DNA from: Pseudomonadales bacterium
GTDB lineage: Bacteria > Pseudomonadota > Gammaproteobacteria > Pseudomonadales > DC-out160
Assembly (NCBI GenBank): GCA_019090455.1
Contig: JAHRWA010000010.1
Location: forward strand, 275,366-310,525
DNA: 35,160 bases
Direction: 5' to 3'
The notes beneath the pieces were generated by a model. It was given only the letters and a program-made list of their open reading frames with translations, had not been told where the DNA came from and did not search any database. The translations under genes and the position numbers were made by a program. Within the stretch, counting starts at the first letter, position 1. Every line of letters starts with the position of its first letter. This document shows positions 16,306 to 23,774 of the stretch, piece after piece.

Positions 16306-16755
16306 ATGACTACACGCGTAAGTATATCTCAAGTATTTGACCTCTCCGTAGACGACGTTTTTGATTTTTTTGGAGATCACGAAAAATTCGGAAGCCTTCT
16401 TCCTGTTCCAGTAACTCGAATCGTGAATAGCCCTGACGAAAACCCCAATGGCGTGGGTTCCGTTAGAAAAGTGGGTATCGGCCCTCTTGGTGTTGAAGAA
16501 ACTATCCTAACTTGGAATCAGTCTAGCCAAATTCAGTACACTATCAGCAAAGGTGCTGGCCCAATCAAAAACTATCTTGCTACCATTTCTTTTTCAGCCA
16601 TCAGCGCCAATCAATGCCAATTAGATTACGATATTGAATTTGATTTCGCTATTCCGCTCGTCGGTGCGCTTGTGGGTAAAGGAATGAAAACGGCTTTTGA
16701 AGGGGCAATGAAATCACTAGCTGCGTCCCCCATGAAAATTGTTCAAGCGGTTTAG
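16306..16755 (+). CDS. SRPBCC-fold (START-like) ligand-binding protein
   Basis: This is a 149-residue single-domain protein of the SRPBCC/polyketide-cyclase type. The helix-grip pattern begins with SISQVFDLSVDDVFDFFGDH, followed by an antiparallel sheet with GVGSVRKVGIGPLGVEETI. A long C-terminal helix ends the protein (GKGMKTAFEGAMKSLAASP). Such proteins bind hydrophobic ligands in a cavity and in a few cases act as cyclases or hydrolases. In this setting it may bind or process the hydrophobic substrate or an intermediate. AAGGA lies 6 bases upstream. A strong GNRA-loop terminator follows, so it is a one-gene unit. Confidence 0.82.
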   Translation: MTTRVSISQVFDLSVDDVFDFFGDHEKFGSLLPVPVTRIVNSPDENPNGVGSVRKVGIGPLGVEETILTWNQSSQIQYTISKGAGPIKNYLATISFSAISANQCQLDYDIEFDFAIPLVGALVGKGMKTAFEGAMKSLAASPMKIVQAV

Positions 16756-16822
16756 TATTAACTGAGGAAACGAACAACTTACGTTATCTTTGCAGTTGCT
16801 TAAAGTTTGTAGTTTCTTTTAG

Positions 16823-16857
16823 AAGGACGACATCGGAAGATGTCGTCCTTTTTATTT
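16823..16857 (+). terminator. Rho-independent terminator after the SRPBCC gene
   Basis: AAGGACGACATC and GATGTCGTCCTT form a perfect 12-bp stem capped by a GGAA tetraloop, followed by TTTATTT. The GC-rich stem, stable loop and T-rich tail make this the clearest intrinsic terminator of the middle block. Confidence 0.92.
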
Positions 16858-16894
16858 GAACACCTTAATATGTGGACAGAACACCAATCCCTGT

Positions 16895-16974
16895 TTCTGT
16901 GTATCAATGTTCTGTGTATCAATGTTCTGTGCATCGATGCTCTGTTCAATGTTCTGCGGTTCAATATTCTGAAC
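16895..16974. repeat. 15-bp tandem repeat array beyond the MaoC gene end
   Basis: TTCTGTGTATCAATG (16895-16909) is repeated exactly at 16910-16924. It is followed by TTCTGTGCATCGATG (16925-16939), a 12-base variant CTCTGTTCAATG (16940-16951), TTCTGCGGTTCAATA (16952-16966) and a partial TTCTGAAC. The first two copies are identical and divergence increases towards the MaoC stop at 16988. A small palindrome TTAAGAC-TAA-GTCTTAA (16976-16992) spans that stop. Confidence 0.88.
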
Positions 16975-16987
16975 TTAAGACTAAGTC

Positions 16988-17413
16988 TTAACTCGAAGGC
17001 AACCAAGGTCTAACGGTTGAAAAGCCCTTTATCAAGACTTCGTCCTTTTGCGTCACCGCTGACAAATCCAAATCAGCGTGTATCACACCCGCCTCCTCAT
17101 ATAATTTAGAGACAACGCCTTTAAACGTCACAGTATCATCTGGCCACAATCGTGATTGAAATCGAATACCGTAACTTTTCAAAGCCGTAGGACCAAACCA
17201 TTCCACAGGAACACGACTTAATATTCCAGCCGTTAACATCCCCATACCAAAAACCGTCGGTAAGCCTGCTGCTTCAGCAAATTTTTGATCATGGTGTATT
17301 GGATTAAAATCACCACCACCTCCCGCATAACGCACGAAATCAGTTCGACTGAATTTCTTTTTTACGAAACTATAGTCATCCCCTTCCTTGAGTCCTTCAA
17401 ATGCATTACTCAT
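16988..17413 (-). CDS. MaoC-like (R)-hydratase subunit carrying the catalytic Asp/His
   Basis: This 141-residue protein is a single hotdog domain with the hydratase-2 motif YAGGGGDFNPIHHD, which provides the candidate catalytic pair Asp35 and His40. Such domains add water to a 2-enoyl-CoA to give the (R)-3-hydroxyacyl-CoA, or catalyse the reverse. Its ATG overlaps the TGA of the upstream MaoC-type gene (ATGA), so the two are translationally coupled and very likely form a heterodimer in the style of HadAB or the ChsH pair. A tandem repeat array begins shortly after its stop codon. Confidence 0.9.
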   Translation of the reverse strand: MSNAFEGLKEGDDYSFVKKKFSRTDFVRYAGGGGDFNPIHHDQKFAEAAGLPTVFGMGMLTAGILSRVPVEWFGPTALKSYGIRFQSRLWPDDTVTFKGVVSKLYEEAGVIHADLDLSAVTQKDEVLIKGFSTVRPWLPSS

Positions 17414-17856
17414 TCCTTTACCACTCCCGCTGTTTGCAACAATGTATTTTTAACACGCAACACCAGTTCACCATCTTGATTCTTATAATTGGTGTACATA
17501 TCGAATATCTTCATGCTGCCACCGCGCTTGCCTTCTTTGGTGGAAGCAATGGTTTCACCCGGTTCCGCTATTAACGTATCGCCTGCAAAAATGGGCCTTT
17601 CATAGTAGTACTCCTGGCCACCATGAAGCACGTAACGTAAATCTAAACCTAACTCCTTAAACATATTGGGCGCATCCTTTTCAGAAAAAAAGGCTTGCGT
17701 CGATGTATAGGTAGGAGGGGCAACAACCGAAGGTAGTCCCGCCGCTTTTGCTGCCTCTTCATCATGAAAAAGAGGCTCTTCAGCGCCAATCGAATTGGCA
17801 AACTCGTGAATCTTACCCCGCTCGATGGGTAATCCTGGTGGATTGATATGTGCCAT
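17410..17856 (-). CDS. MaoC N-terminal-type (FAS1-like dehydratase) partner subunit
   Basis: The 148-residue protein is a hotdog domain of the FAS1-like dehydratase/MaoC_N type. It opens with ERGKIHEFANSIGAEEPLFHDEEAA and has AAGLPSVVAPPTY, the motif that follows the central helix in this family. It lacks the full D-x4-H hydratase motif of its downstream neighbour, as expected for the structural subunit that shapes the acyl pocket of a heterodimer. The ATG has AGGA 6 bases upstream. It is the first gene of a two-gene overlapping unit. In steroid and mycolic-acid systems such pairs act on bulky acyl-CoAs; here the substrate is unknown. Confidence 0.88.
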   Translation of the reverse strand: MAHINPPGLPIERGKIHEFANSIGAEEPLFHDEEAAKAAGLPSVVAPPTYTSTQAFFSEKDAPNMFKELGLDLRYVLHGGQEYYYERPIFAGDTLIAEPGETIASTKEGKRGGSMKIFDMYTNYKNQDGELVLRVKNTLLQTAGVVKE

Positions 17857-18063
17857 AAGCTTTCCTGCTCCTGTTATTGTTTTTCATTTTTTCCGCTGCT
17901 ATCGTTAACATCTCGACTCAAACCGATAGCTCCTTACGACAGGTCCATACGACGGGTTAAGACTTCGCTTCACCATTGGCACTGTAACAATCAAGTGATA
18001 ACTCTCTCACTTTTCGTTATCCAGAATAAACCACCTGTACCTTAGATAACACTGCCTTCTGTT

Positions 18064-18132
18064 TTTTTAAATAAACCAACTTTTTATTTTCAAATAGATC
18101 AATTGATCCTTTTCAAACAAATCAATTTATCC
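18064..18132. repeat. 23-bp tandem repeats at the CoA-transferase stop codon
   Basis: Two adjacent 23-base units, 18087-18109 and 18110-18132, share TTTTCAAA at the start, ATCAATT in the middle and ATCC at the end. A weaker third unit precedes them at 18064-18086. The unit at 18110-18132 contains the CoA-transferase stop codon (18127-18129, minus strand). The rest of the 270-base gap (17857-18126) holds nothing recognisable. Confidence 0.72.
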
Positions 18133-19326
18133 AATGATCACATTTTCCACTAACATCTTATCGATTTCCGCATCGGTATAGCCATGCTCTTTGAGTATCT
18201 TGATAGAATGCTGACCGAAACCCGGAGTATGCCCTCGTGGACGCGACTCTTCACCGTCATGAAAACTCACCGGTGTGGCAACCGACTTATAAACTTGACC
18301 ATTATCTCGCTCCACATCGACAAAGGCACCTGCCGCCTCCGCCTGAGGATCATCCACCACCTCTCCAGGTGTGAGGACGGGGGCCCAAACCAAATCTGCT
18401 GCATCTAAAATTTCACCCCACTCTTTTAAACCTTTTTGCGCAAAGGTTTCATCGAGTAACGCGACAATGGCTTCCGAGTTCTTTCGGCGACCCAGCTTAG
18501 AAACAAACCGTTCATCCTCTGCATACGCCTCTAAGCCAATAGCATTGGCTAAATCCGACCAATCTGATGGAATCTGTCGACTCAAATAGGAAAACCATTT
18601 CCCATCACCCGCTTGAAAAAAATTCAACAACGGTGCCATGGCCTTTTCTCTCGCCGGCGACAAGGCTAACTTGCCAAACCGCAATTGAATCGAATAGTCG
18701 GAACTCATCATGTAGATTCCAGAACGCAATAAAGAGGTTTCCACCAATTTGCCTTTACCCGTTTTCTCGCGCTCGTACAATGCCGCCATAATACCGCCAA
18801 TGGTTGCAAGGCCCGTGACATGATCACCAGCTGCCGTACGCAGCGGAAAGGGCGCTTTACCCACCGGTGTCATCATATTGCAAGCCCCCGCTCGGGACCA
18901 AAAAGCCGCCAAATCAAACCCCGGTCTGTCCCTGTCCTCTCCCTTAAGTCCGTAGCCAGAAACACTGGAATAAATAAGACGTGGATTTTCCTTTTTTAGA
19001 CTATCGTAATCTAACCCGGCCCGTTCCAATGCGCCTGGTCGAGTATTAGTGAGAAAAATGTCCGCGCCTCGGACCATGGATTTTAGTGCTGCCAGCCCTT
19101 CTGGGTTCGTTATATCTAGGACTATTGAACGCTTGCCACGATTGTCCAAATCAAATAATGGATTACCCAAATCCGCATCTTTCGTCGGCGTGGGAAATGC
19201 CCGCCAAGGATCTCCCTTTGGTGATTCCACCTTTATCACATCGGCACCCCAATCACGCATGATACCGCCGGCGGAAGGCGCAGCCACATACGTTGCCATT
19301 TCTATCACTTTCACTCCGTTCAACAT
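18127..19326 (-). CDS. CaiB/BaiF-family (class III) CoA-transferase
   Basis: From the chosen start the protein has 399 residues, the normal class III length. The N-terminal segment is VKVIEMATYVAAPSAGGIMR, followed by WGADVIKVESPKGDP and LDNRGKRSIVLD. The catalytic aspartate is D138 in RDRPGFDLAAFW. Such enzymes move CoA between carboxylic acids through an aspartyl-CoA thioester; some act as racemases. I set the start at ATG 19326, which has AAAGGGAA upstream and matches the family N-terminus. The frame stays open to 19482, but that extension crosses a tandem repeat array and has no family match. It diverges from the acyl-CoA ligase, giving two alternative activation routes side by side. Confidence 0.93.
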   Translation of the reverse strand: MLNGVKVIEMATYVAAPSAGGIMRDWGADVIKVESPKGDPWRAFPTPTKDADLGNPLFDLDNRGKRSIVLDITNPEGLAALKSMVRGADIFLTNTRPGALERAGLDYDSLKKENPRLIYSSVSGYGLKGEDRDRPGFDLAAFWSRAGACNMMTPVGKAPFPLRTAAGDHVTGLATIGGIMAALYEREKTGKGKLVETSLLRSGIYMMSSDYSIQLRFGKLALSPAREKAMAPLLNFFQAGDGKWFSYLSRQIPSDWSDLANAIGLEAYAEDERFVSKLGRRKNSEAIVALLDETFAQKGLKEWGEILDAADLVWAPVLTPGEVVDDPQAEAAGAFVDVERDNGQVYKSVATPVSFHDGEESRPRGHTPGFGQHSIKILKEHGYTDAEIDKMLVENVIIG

Positions 19327-19369
19327 GAATCTATTCCCTTTATAAGTTTTAATTCTTTTAGTTCTTGTG

Positions 19370-19446
19370 TAAGTGGTTGGTTCTTGAATAAGTGGTTCAG
19401 TTTTAAAATAAGTGATTGGGTTTCGGATAAACAGATTATCGAATTG
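19370..19446. repeat. 19-20-bp tandem repeat array in the CoA-transferase/ligase divergent promoter
   Basis: Four degenerate units follow one another: TAAGTGGTTGGTTCTTGAA (19370-19388), TAAGTGGTTCAGTTTTAAAA (19389-19408), TAAGTGATTGGGTTTCGGA (19409-19427) and TAAACAGATTATCGAATTG (19428-19446). Unit length, the TAA/TAG opening and the last unit match the array at 5951-6028. It lies between the two divergent starts, so it could affect either promoter. Confidence 0.8.
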
Positions 19447-19596
19447 CCGCCTGGTTTTGCAAGTAAAATGGTTTGTAACCACCGCTAGTTTTCAGGTACC
19501 GACTCTCAGGTTACACACCTAGCCCTAGCGTGTCAGTCGACTTCATTTACGAGATCAATCATAATCTTCGTCAATTTAGACAATGAGGAATTTCCG

Positions 19597-21138
19597 ATGG
19601 ATCAAGGACTAGGAAGCTGGCTAACAAAACGAGAAATGATTTCAGGTGATAGGCTAGCACTCGTGGATCGTCACAAGAGCTTCACCTATAAAGAGCTCAA
19701 TCAGCGATGCAATCGCCTAGCTAACACGCTAAGAGACAAAGGGGTAAGACCAGGCGACAGAATCTGTTCACTACTACAGAATGGACATGAACATTTTGAA
19801 CTTATATTCGCCGCAGCAAAGATTGGCGCAATTTATTTACCTATTAATTTTCGATTAACCGTGCCGGAAATTGAATACATTGTGCGTGACTCAGGCTCAC
19901 AATCTTTTTTCTATCATGATGAATTTAGCGAGCTCGCAAAAGGCCTAGCATCGGTGGTCCGTTTTCAAAATACAGTTTATTGTGGTCGTAGCACCACTTG
20001 CGACGATGAAGCAGAATACGAAGCGTTTCTTGGCGCGGGATCCAATCAAGAAATCAATGCCCGAGTCGATCCCGATGATGTGGCTTTACTAATGTACACA
20101 TCCGGTACCACGGGCCGACCAAAAGGCGCGATGCTCACCCATGCGAATCACGTATCCAACGTCCATCAGATCACTCAGCGATTACCCATTAATGCCGACA
20201 CACGCGCTTTAGGCGTAACGCCAATGTTTCATATCGGTGGCACTAGCATTACCATGCTACCCACTCTATACCAGGGTGGGACCGTAGTAACACTTCCCGC
20301 ATTCGACCCTTTGGCTGTTTTGGAATTAATAGAAAAAGAAAAGCTGACTGCGTTATTTTGCGTCCCTTCCATGTGGCAAATGATTGTTGATGAACTCAAT
20401 AAAAAGGACTTCGATCTTAGCTCAATTGATTTTCTCATGACGGGGGCGGCGCCCACACCACTGCATATTCTCAAATACTTTCAGGAGCGCGGCCATGCAT
20501 TCTATGAGGGTTTTGGTATGACAGAAATGGCACCGATCGTTTCCATTCTCGACAAGTGGGATAGCGAACGTAAAAACGGCTCCGTCGGATATCCTGCTTT
20601 CAATGTAGATATTCGGATAATAGATGAAAACGAGCAGGATATGCCCACCAACGGTGTTGGTGAAATATTGTGTCGTGGGCCCAATATGTTAAAAGGCTAT
20701 TGGAATAATCCTAAAGCCACCTCGGATGCCTTAAAAGGAGGCTGGTACCATAGTGGCGACTTGGGCTACCTCGATGATGAAGGCTACCTTTATGTCGTCG
20801 ATCGCAAAAAAGATATGATTATCAGTGGTGGAGAAAATGTTTACCCCGCCGAAATAGAGCAAGTTATTTACCAAAACGAAGCCATTGGCGAAGTTGCTGT
20901 CATCGGAATTCCACACGACAAATGGCAGGAAGTTCCCGCAGCTTGCATTGTCATTAAGGAAGGCTTCAATTTATCGGAATCGGACCTAATGACATTTTGT
21001 AGTGAGCGACTCGCCCGCTTCAAGGTACCAAAAACAATTTTCTTTACTGATGAGCTTCCCAAATCCGGTGCTGGAAAAATCCTGAAAACCGAACTGCGAA
21101 AAACATTTGGTGGAATCAACATCGCTTCGAAAAACTAG
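19597..21138 (+). CDS. Acyl-CoA ligase (AMP-forming, ANL superfamily)
   Basis: This is a complete 513-residue ANL enzyme. The P-loop-like AMP motif MYTSGTTGRPKGA lies at 166-178, GFGMTE at 305-310 and YHSGDLGYLDDEGY at 384-397. The hinge VDRKKDMIISGGENVYP follows near 401, and the catalytic lysine K494 is in PKSGAGKILK. It activates a carboxylic acid with ATP and CoA to the acyl-CoA, AMP and PPi, the entry step for the surrounding CoA pathway. Length and motifs fit medium/long-chain or cyclic acid ligases. GAGGA lies 7 bases before the ATG. A 14-bp tandem repeat begins exactly at its stop codon. Confidence 0.94.
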   Translation: MDQGLGSWLTKREMISGDRLALVDRHKSFTYKELNQRCNRLANTLRDKGVRPGDRICSLLQNGHEHFELIFAAAKIGAIYLPINFRLTVPEIEYIVRDSGSQSFFYHDEFSELAKGLASVVRFQNTVYCGRSTTCDDEAEYEAFLGAGSNQEINARVDPDDVALLMYTSGTTGRPKGAMLTHANHVSNVHQITQRLPINADTRALGVTPMFHIGGTSITMLPTLYQGGTVVTLPAFDPLAVLELIEKEKLTALFCVPSMWQMIVDELNKKDFDLSSIDFLMTGAAPTPLHILKYFQERGHAFYEGFGMTEMAPIVSILDKWDSERKNGSVGYPAFNVDIRIIDENEQDMPTNGVGEILCRGPNMLKGYWNNPKATSDALKGGWYHSGDLGYLDDEGYLYVVDRKKDMIISGGENVYPAEIEQVIYQNEAIGEVAVIGIPHDKWQEVPAACIVIKEGFNLSESDLMTFCSERLARFKVPKTIFFTDELPKSGAGKILKTELRKTFGGINIASKN

Positions 21139-21163
21139 AACTTGAAACTTAGAACTTGGAACC
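21136..21163. repeat. 14-bp tandem repeat starting at the ligase stop codon
   Basis: TAGAACTTGAAACT (21136-21149) is followed by TAGAACTTGGAACC (21150-21163), with 12 of 14 bases matching. The first three bases are the ligase stop codon TAG. Confidence 0.7.
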
Positions 21164-21523
21164 CTTAAAACAGATAGAATGGCTAAAGCGCGGTTTCAAA
21201 TTTGATCTTATTTATCACGTGACTTTGTTAGTCAGAATAGCTAGCAATATCCCATCGGCTGAATTGTTTTTCAATTCAGCCGCAAGCCAATTTCCCAGCC
21301 ACTACACCCAACCAAAATATGACAGCATACATAATTATGTATGCCTTTGATTCCTTAAAAATTAAACCGCCCTTCTATAATCTGATAGTTCTTTTCTCCT
21401 ATAATATTCATCGCCTCATAGCTCTAGTCCAAAATAGATTTAAGCCCAAAATAGCCTTAAATCCTTCAATAATCCTCGCTCGTATTCCAATGACCGAGGG
21501 AACACATTATCGCCGATTAAGCT
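21139..21523. other. Intergenic region of about 385 bases with two strong symmetry elements
   Basis: The gap between the ligase and the c-di-GMP regulator has no credible gene. It contains a perfect 11-bp stem hairpin, CGGCTGAATTG (21256-21266) with CAATTCAGCCG (21272-21282) around TTTTT, which probably ends ligase transcripts although no T-run follows. It also contains the palindrome at 21325-21344. Confidence 0.6.
21325..21344. promoter_or_regulatory. Perfect 20-bp palindrome upstream of the c-di-GMP regulator
   Basis: GCATACATAATTATGTATGC reads the same on both strands over all 20 bases, about 180 bases upstream of the REC-PAS-GGDEF-EAL gene. This is a good shape for a dimeric repressor or activator site. 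The binding protein is unknown. Confidence 0.5.
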
Positions 21524-23740
21524 ATGCTGAATATAGCGTTTATTGAATCGCTACTGGGCATAAAAACACTAGAGTCACCAGATTTCTCAACTATGTTTAG
21601 ACCGCTTCCAAAATTGTTAATTGTTGACGACAGCCCATCGAATAGAATGTCGATGTGTGAAACATTACGTAATGCCCCCATCGACATTATCTGTGCAACC
21701 AATGGATCAGAAGCCGTTCGGTTAGCTTCAAAACATCGGTTTTTTTTGGTATTTATGGATGTCAACATGCCAGGAATGGACGGCTTCGAAACCTGCGAAA
21801 TAATCCATAGTCAGCATATTCAAGACAGCCACGTCACACTTCCTATTATATTCATAACCGCCTCCTCTGGAGCAGGGCAAGTCGATCGCTGTTACCAATC
21901 CGGCGGCATCGATTTTATCGCCAAGCCCTACAATGAAAAAATATTAGTCGCTAAAACAAAAATTTTTCTGCATCTTTACCAAGAACGATTAAGGACCTGC
22001 GAAGCATTAATTGAGGTGGAAACAGCAAGAAAGCGTAGCGAACTTCTAGTGCATAACGCCGGTGAAGGGATCATTGGACTCGATAACGAACTTATTATAC
22101 ATTCTGCCAATTCCGTTGCCTGTGCGTTATTACTTTCAAAAAAATCAGACCTCATCGGTAGTTCAATTAGAACCGTTATCTGTCAAAAAGAAGATGATGA
22201 TAAAACCTGGGAAGAATCACCCCTCGTACGCGCTTATTCCGAATCTCAGAATGTTCATATGGAAGACGCACTTTTTCATCGATCCTTTGGTCAGCCACTA
22301 TCGGTAGAATATACTTTTGCCAGTATCGTCAGTAATAATACGTTAGACGGCGGTGTACTTCTGTTTCAAGATATCAGCGAAAGAAAAGAGACCGCCGGAA
22401 AACTAATTCAGTTAGCACAGTTCGATCAACTCACTGGTCTATACAATCGAATGATGTTTCATTCATTATTGGATCAGATTCTAACGGGCGCAAATCGGTA
22501 TTCTACGGAGATTGCATTACATTTTTTAGATCTCGATAATTTCAAAGACGTTAACGATACCCTCGGACACGATGCTGGGGATATCGTCATCCAGGAAGCA
22601 GCTAGACGACTTAAGCACTGCCTCAGAGATTCTGACATTATTGCCAGATTGGGTGGTGACGAGTTTGGTATCATTCAGCGCCTTGATGAACAGCGCCAAG
22701 TCAGCGGGGCTTATCTAGCAGAGCGGATTATAGAGACATTTCAAGTTCCATTTACCATCAACAATACAGACGCATTTATCGGTTGCTCCATCGGTATTGC
22801 GCTTTACCCAGAACATGCCAAAACAGGTGCAGACCTCATCAAAGATGCTGATACGGCAATGTATAAGAGTAAACAATCGGGTAGAAATCAATTTCATTTT
22901 TTCTCCAATGAAATGCAAGACCAAATGATGCAACATATGGAATTGGTCACCTCTCTAAAACACGCCTTAGAAAACAAAGAAATATTTCTCGTGTATCAGC
23001 CACAAATTGACTTGGACACCAAATCCGTAGTCGGAGTTGAAGCGCTCATGCGATGGCTCCACCCAAAACGAGGGCTAGTGGGACCTGATGTTTTTATTCC
23101 CATTGCAGAGCAATCTGGGCTAATTAACGCTTTAGGTGAATGGTGCTTACTGGAAGCGTGCAATCAAGCGAAAAAATGGTCAGATAAAGAGACGGGGTTA
23201 GCCCTGGAAGTCTATCTATCGGTAAACGTTTCAACCAACCAGCTTGCGCATGGCGGTTTTTCGAAAGTACTGAAACGTGTTCTCGACGTCACTCAGGTAG
23301 ATCCTAAGATCCTAAAACTTGAAATCACAGAAACGGTTTTAATGCAAAATCCAGAAGTGACAATTGCCGAGCTTGAAAAAATAAATCAGTTTGGAGTCGA
23401 CATTGCCATTGATGATTTCGGAACGGGGTTTTCCTCACTTAGCTACTTAGGCGTACTGCCACTAACTTGCCTAAAGATAGACCGCTGCTTTGTGACTGAT
23501 ATTTGTTCCAACGAAACCAATCAAAAAATCATTCTGTCTATTATCAATCTAGCCCAAAGCCTGGAGCTTTCCGTTATTGGAGAGGGGGTTGAGACCGAGG
23601 AGGAACTGGAGTTTTTGTATCACCACGGATGCCGTAAAATTCAGGGATACTACTTTAGTAAGCCTATAGCCGCTGACAAAATTCAAGATTTTATCGCAGA
23701 ATCAAAAAAAGTGATTTGTTCAAAGATAGCGCTTATTTAG
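21524..23740 (+). CDS. Response regulator with PAS, GGDEF and EAL domains (c-di-GMP turnover)
   Basis: The 738-residue protein has no membrane segment. Its receiver domain (about 29-155) keeps the acidic pair D35/D36, the phospho-acceptor D79 (VFMDVNMPGMDG) and K134 (FIAKP). A PAS-like region covers about 175-290. The GGDEF domain (about 295-460) has an intact GGDEF motif at 377-381 and an RxxD product-inhibition site at 368-371 (RDSD). The EAL domain (about 475-730) keeps EAL at 506-508 and DDFGTG at 630-635. Both synthase and phosphodiesterase activities could be functional, switched by phosphorylation. No sensor kinase is adjacent. The first ATG is used; an internal ATG at 21593 close to the receiver domain is possible, and neither has a clear ribosome-binding site. 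Confidence 0.94.
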   Translation: MLNIAFIESLLGIKTLESPDFSTMFRPLPKLLIVDDSPSNRMSMCETLRNAPIDIICATNGSEAVRLASKHRFFLVFMDVNMPGMDGFETCEIIHSQHIQDSHVTLPIIFITASSGAGQVDRCYQSGGIDFIAKPYNEKILVAKTKIFLHLYQERLRTCEALIEVETARKRSELLVHNAGEGIIGLDNELIIHSANSVACALLLSKKSDLIGSSIRTVICQKEDDDKTWEESPLVRAYSESQNVHMEDALFHRSFGQPLSVEYTFASIVSNNTLDGGVLLFQDISERKETAGKLIQLAQFDQLTGLYNRMMFHSLLDQILTGANRYSTEIALHFLDLDNFKDVNDTLGHDAGDIVIQEAARRLKHCLRDSDIIARLGGDEFGIIQRLDEQRQVSGAYLAERIIETFQVPFTINNTDAFIGCSIGIALYPEHAKTGADLIKDADTAMYKSKQSGRNQFHFFSNEMQDQMMQHMELVTSLKHALENKEIFLVYQPQIDLDTKSVVGVEALMRWLHPKRGLVGPDVFIPIAEQSGLINALGEWCLLEACNQAKKWSDKETGLALEVYLSVNVSTNQLAHGGFSKVLKRVLDVTQVDPKILKLEITETVLMQNPEVTIAELEKINQFGVDIAIDDFGTGFSSLSYLGVLPLTCLKIDRCFVTDICSNETNQKIILSIINLAQSLELSVIGEGVETEEELEFLYHHGCRKIQGYYFSKPIAADKIQDFIAESKKVICSKIALI

Positions 23741-23747
23741 CGCTATC
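23725..23747. terminator. Hairpin at the convergent ends of the c-di-GMP and UbiB-like genes
   Basis: GATAGCGC (23725-23732) and GCGCTATC (23740-23747) form an 8-bp perfect stem with a 7-base loop that includes the stop codon of the plus-strand gene. It has no T-run, so its terminator role is tentative. Confidence 0.45.
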
Positions 23748-23774
23748 CCAATTACGATTTTAAACCCAATCCCT

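Noticed and set aside
16895..16974. Possible CRISPR-like array (also considered for 5951-6028 and 25731-25808)
   Set aside because: Units are head to tail without unique spacers, are only 12-20 bp long and have no cas genes nearby. They are plain tandem repeats.
19327..19482. N-terminal extension of the CoA-transferase
   Set aside because: It crosses a tandem repeat array and matches nothing in the family. ATG 19326 has a ribosome-binding site and the typical N-terminus.
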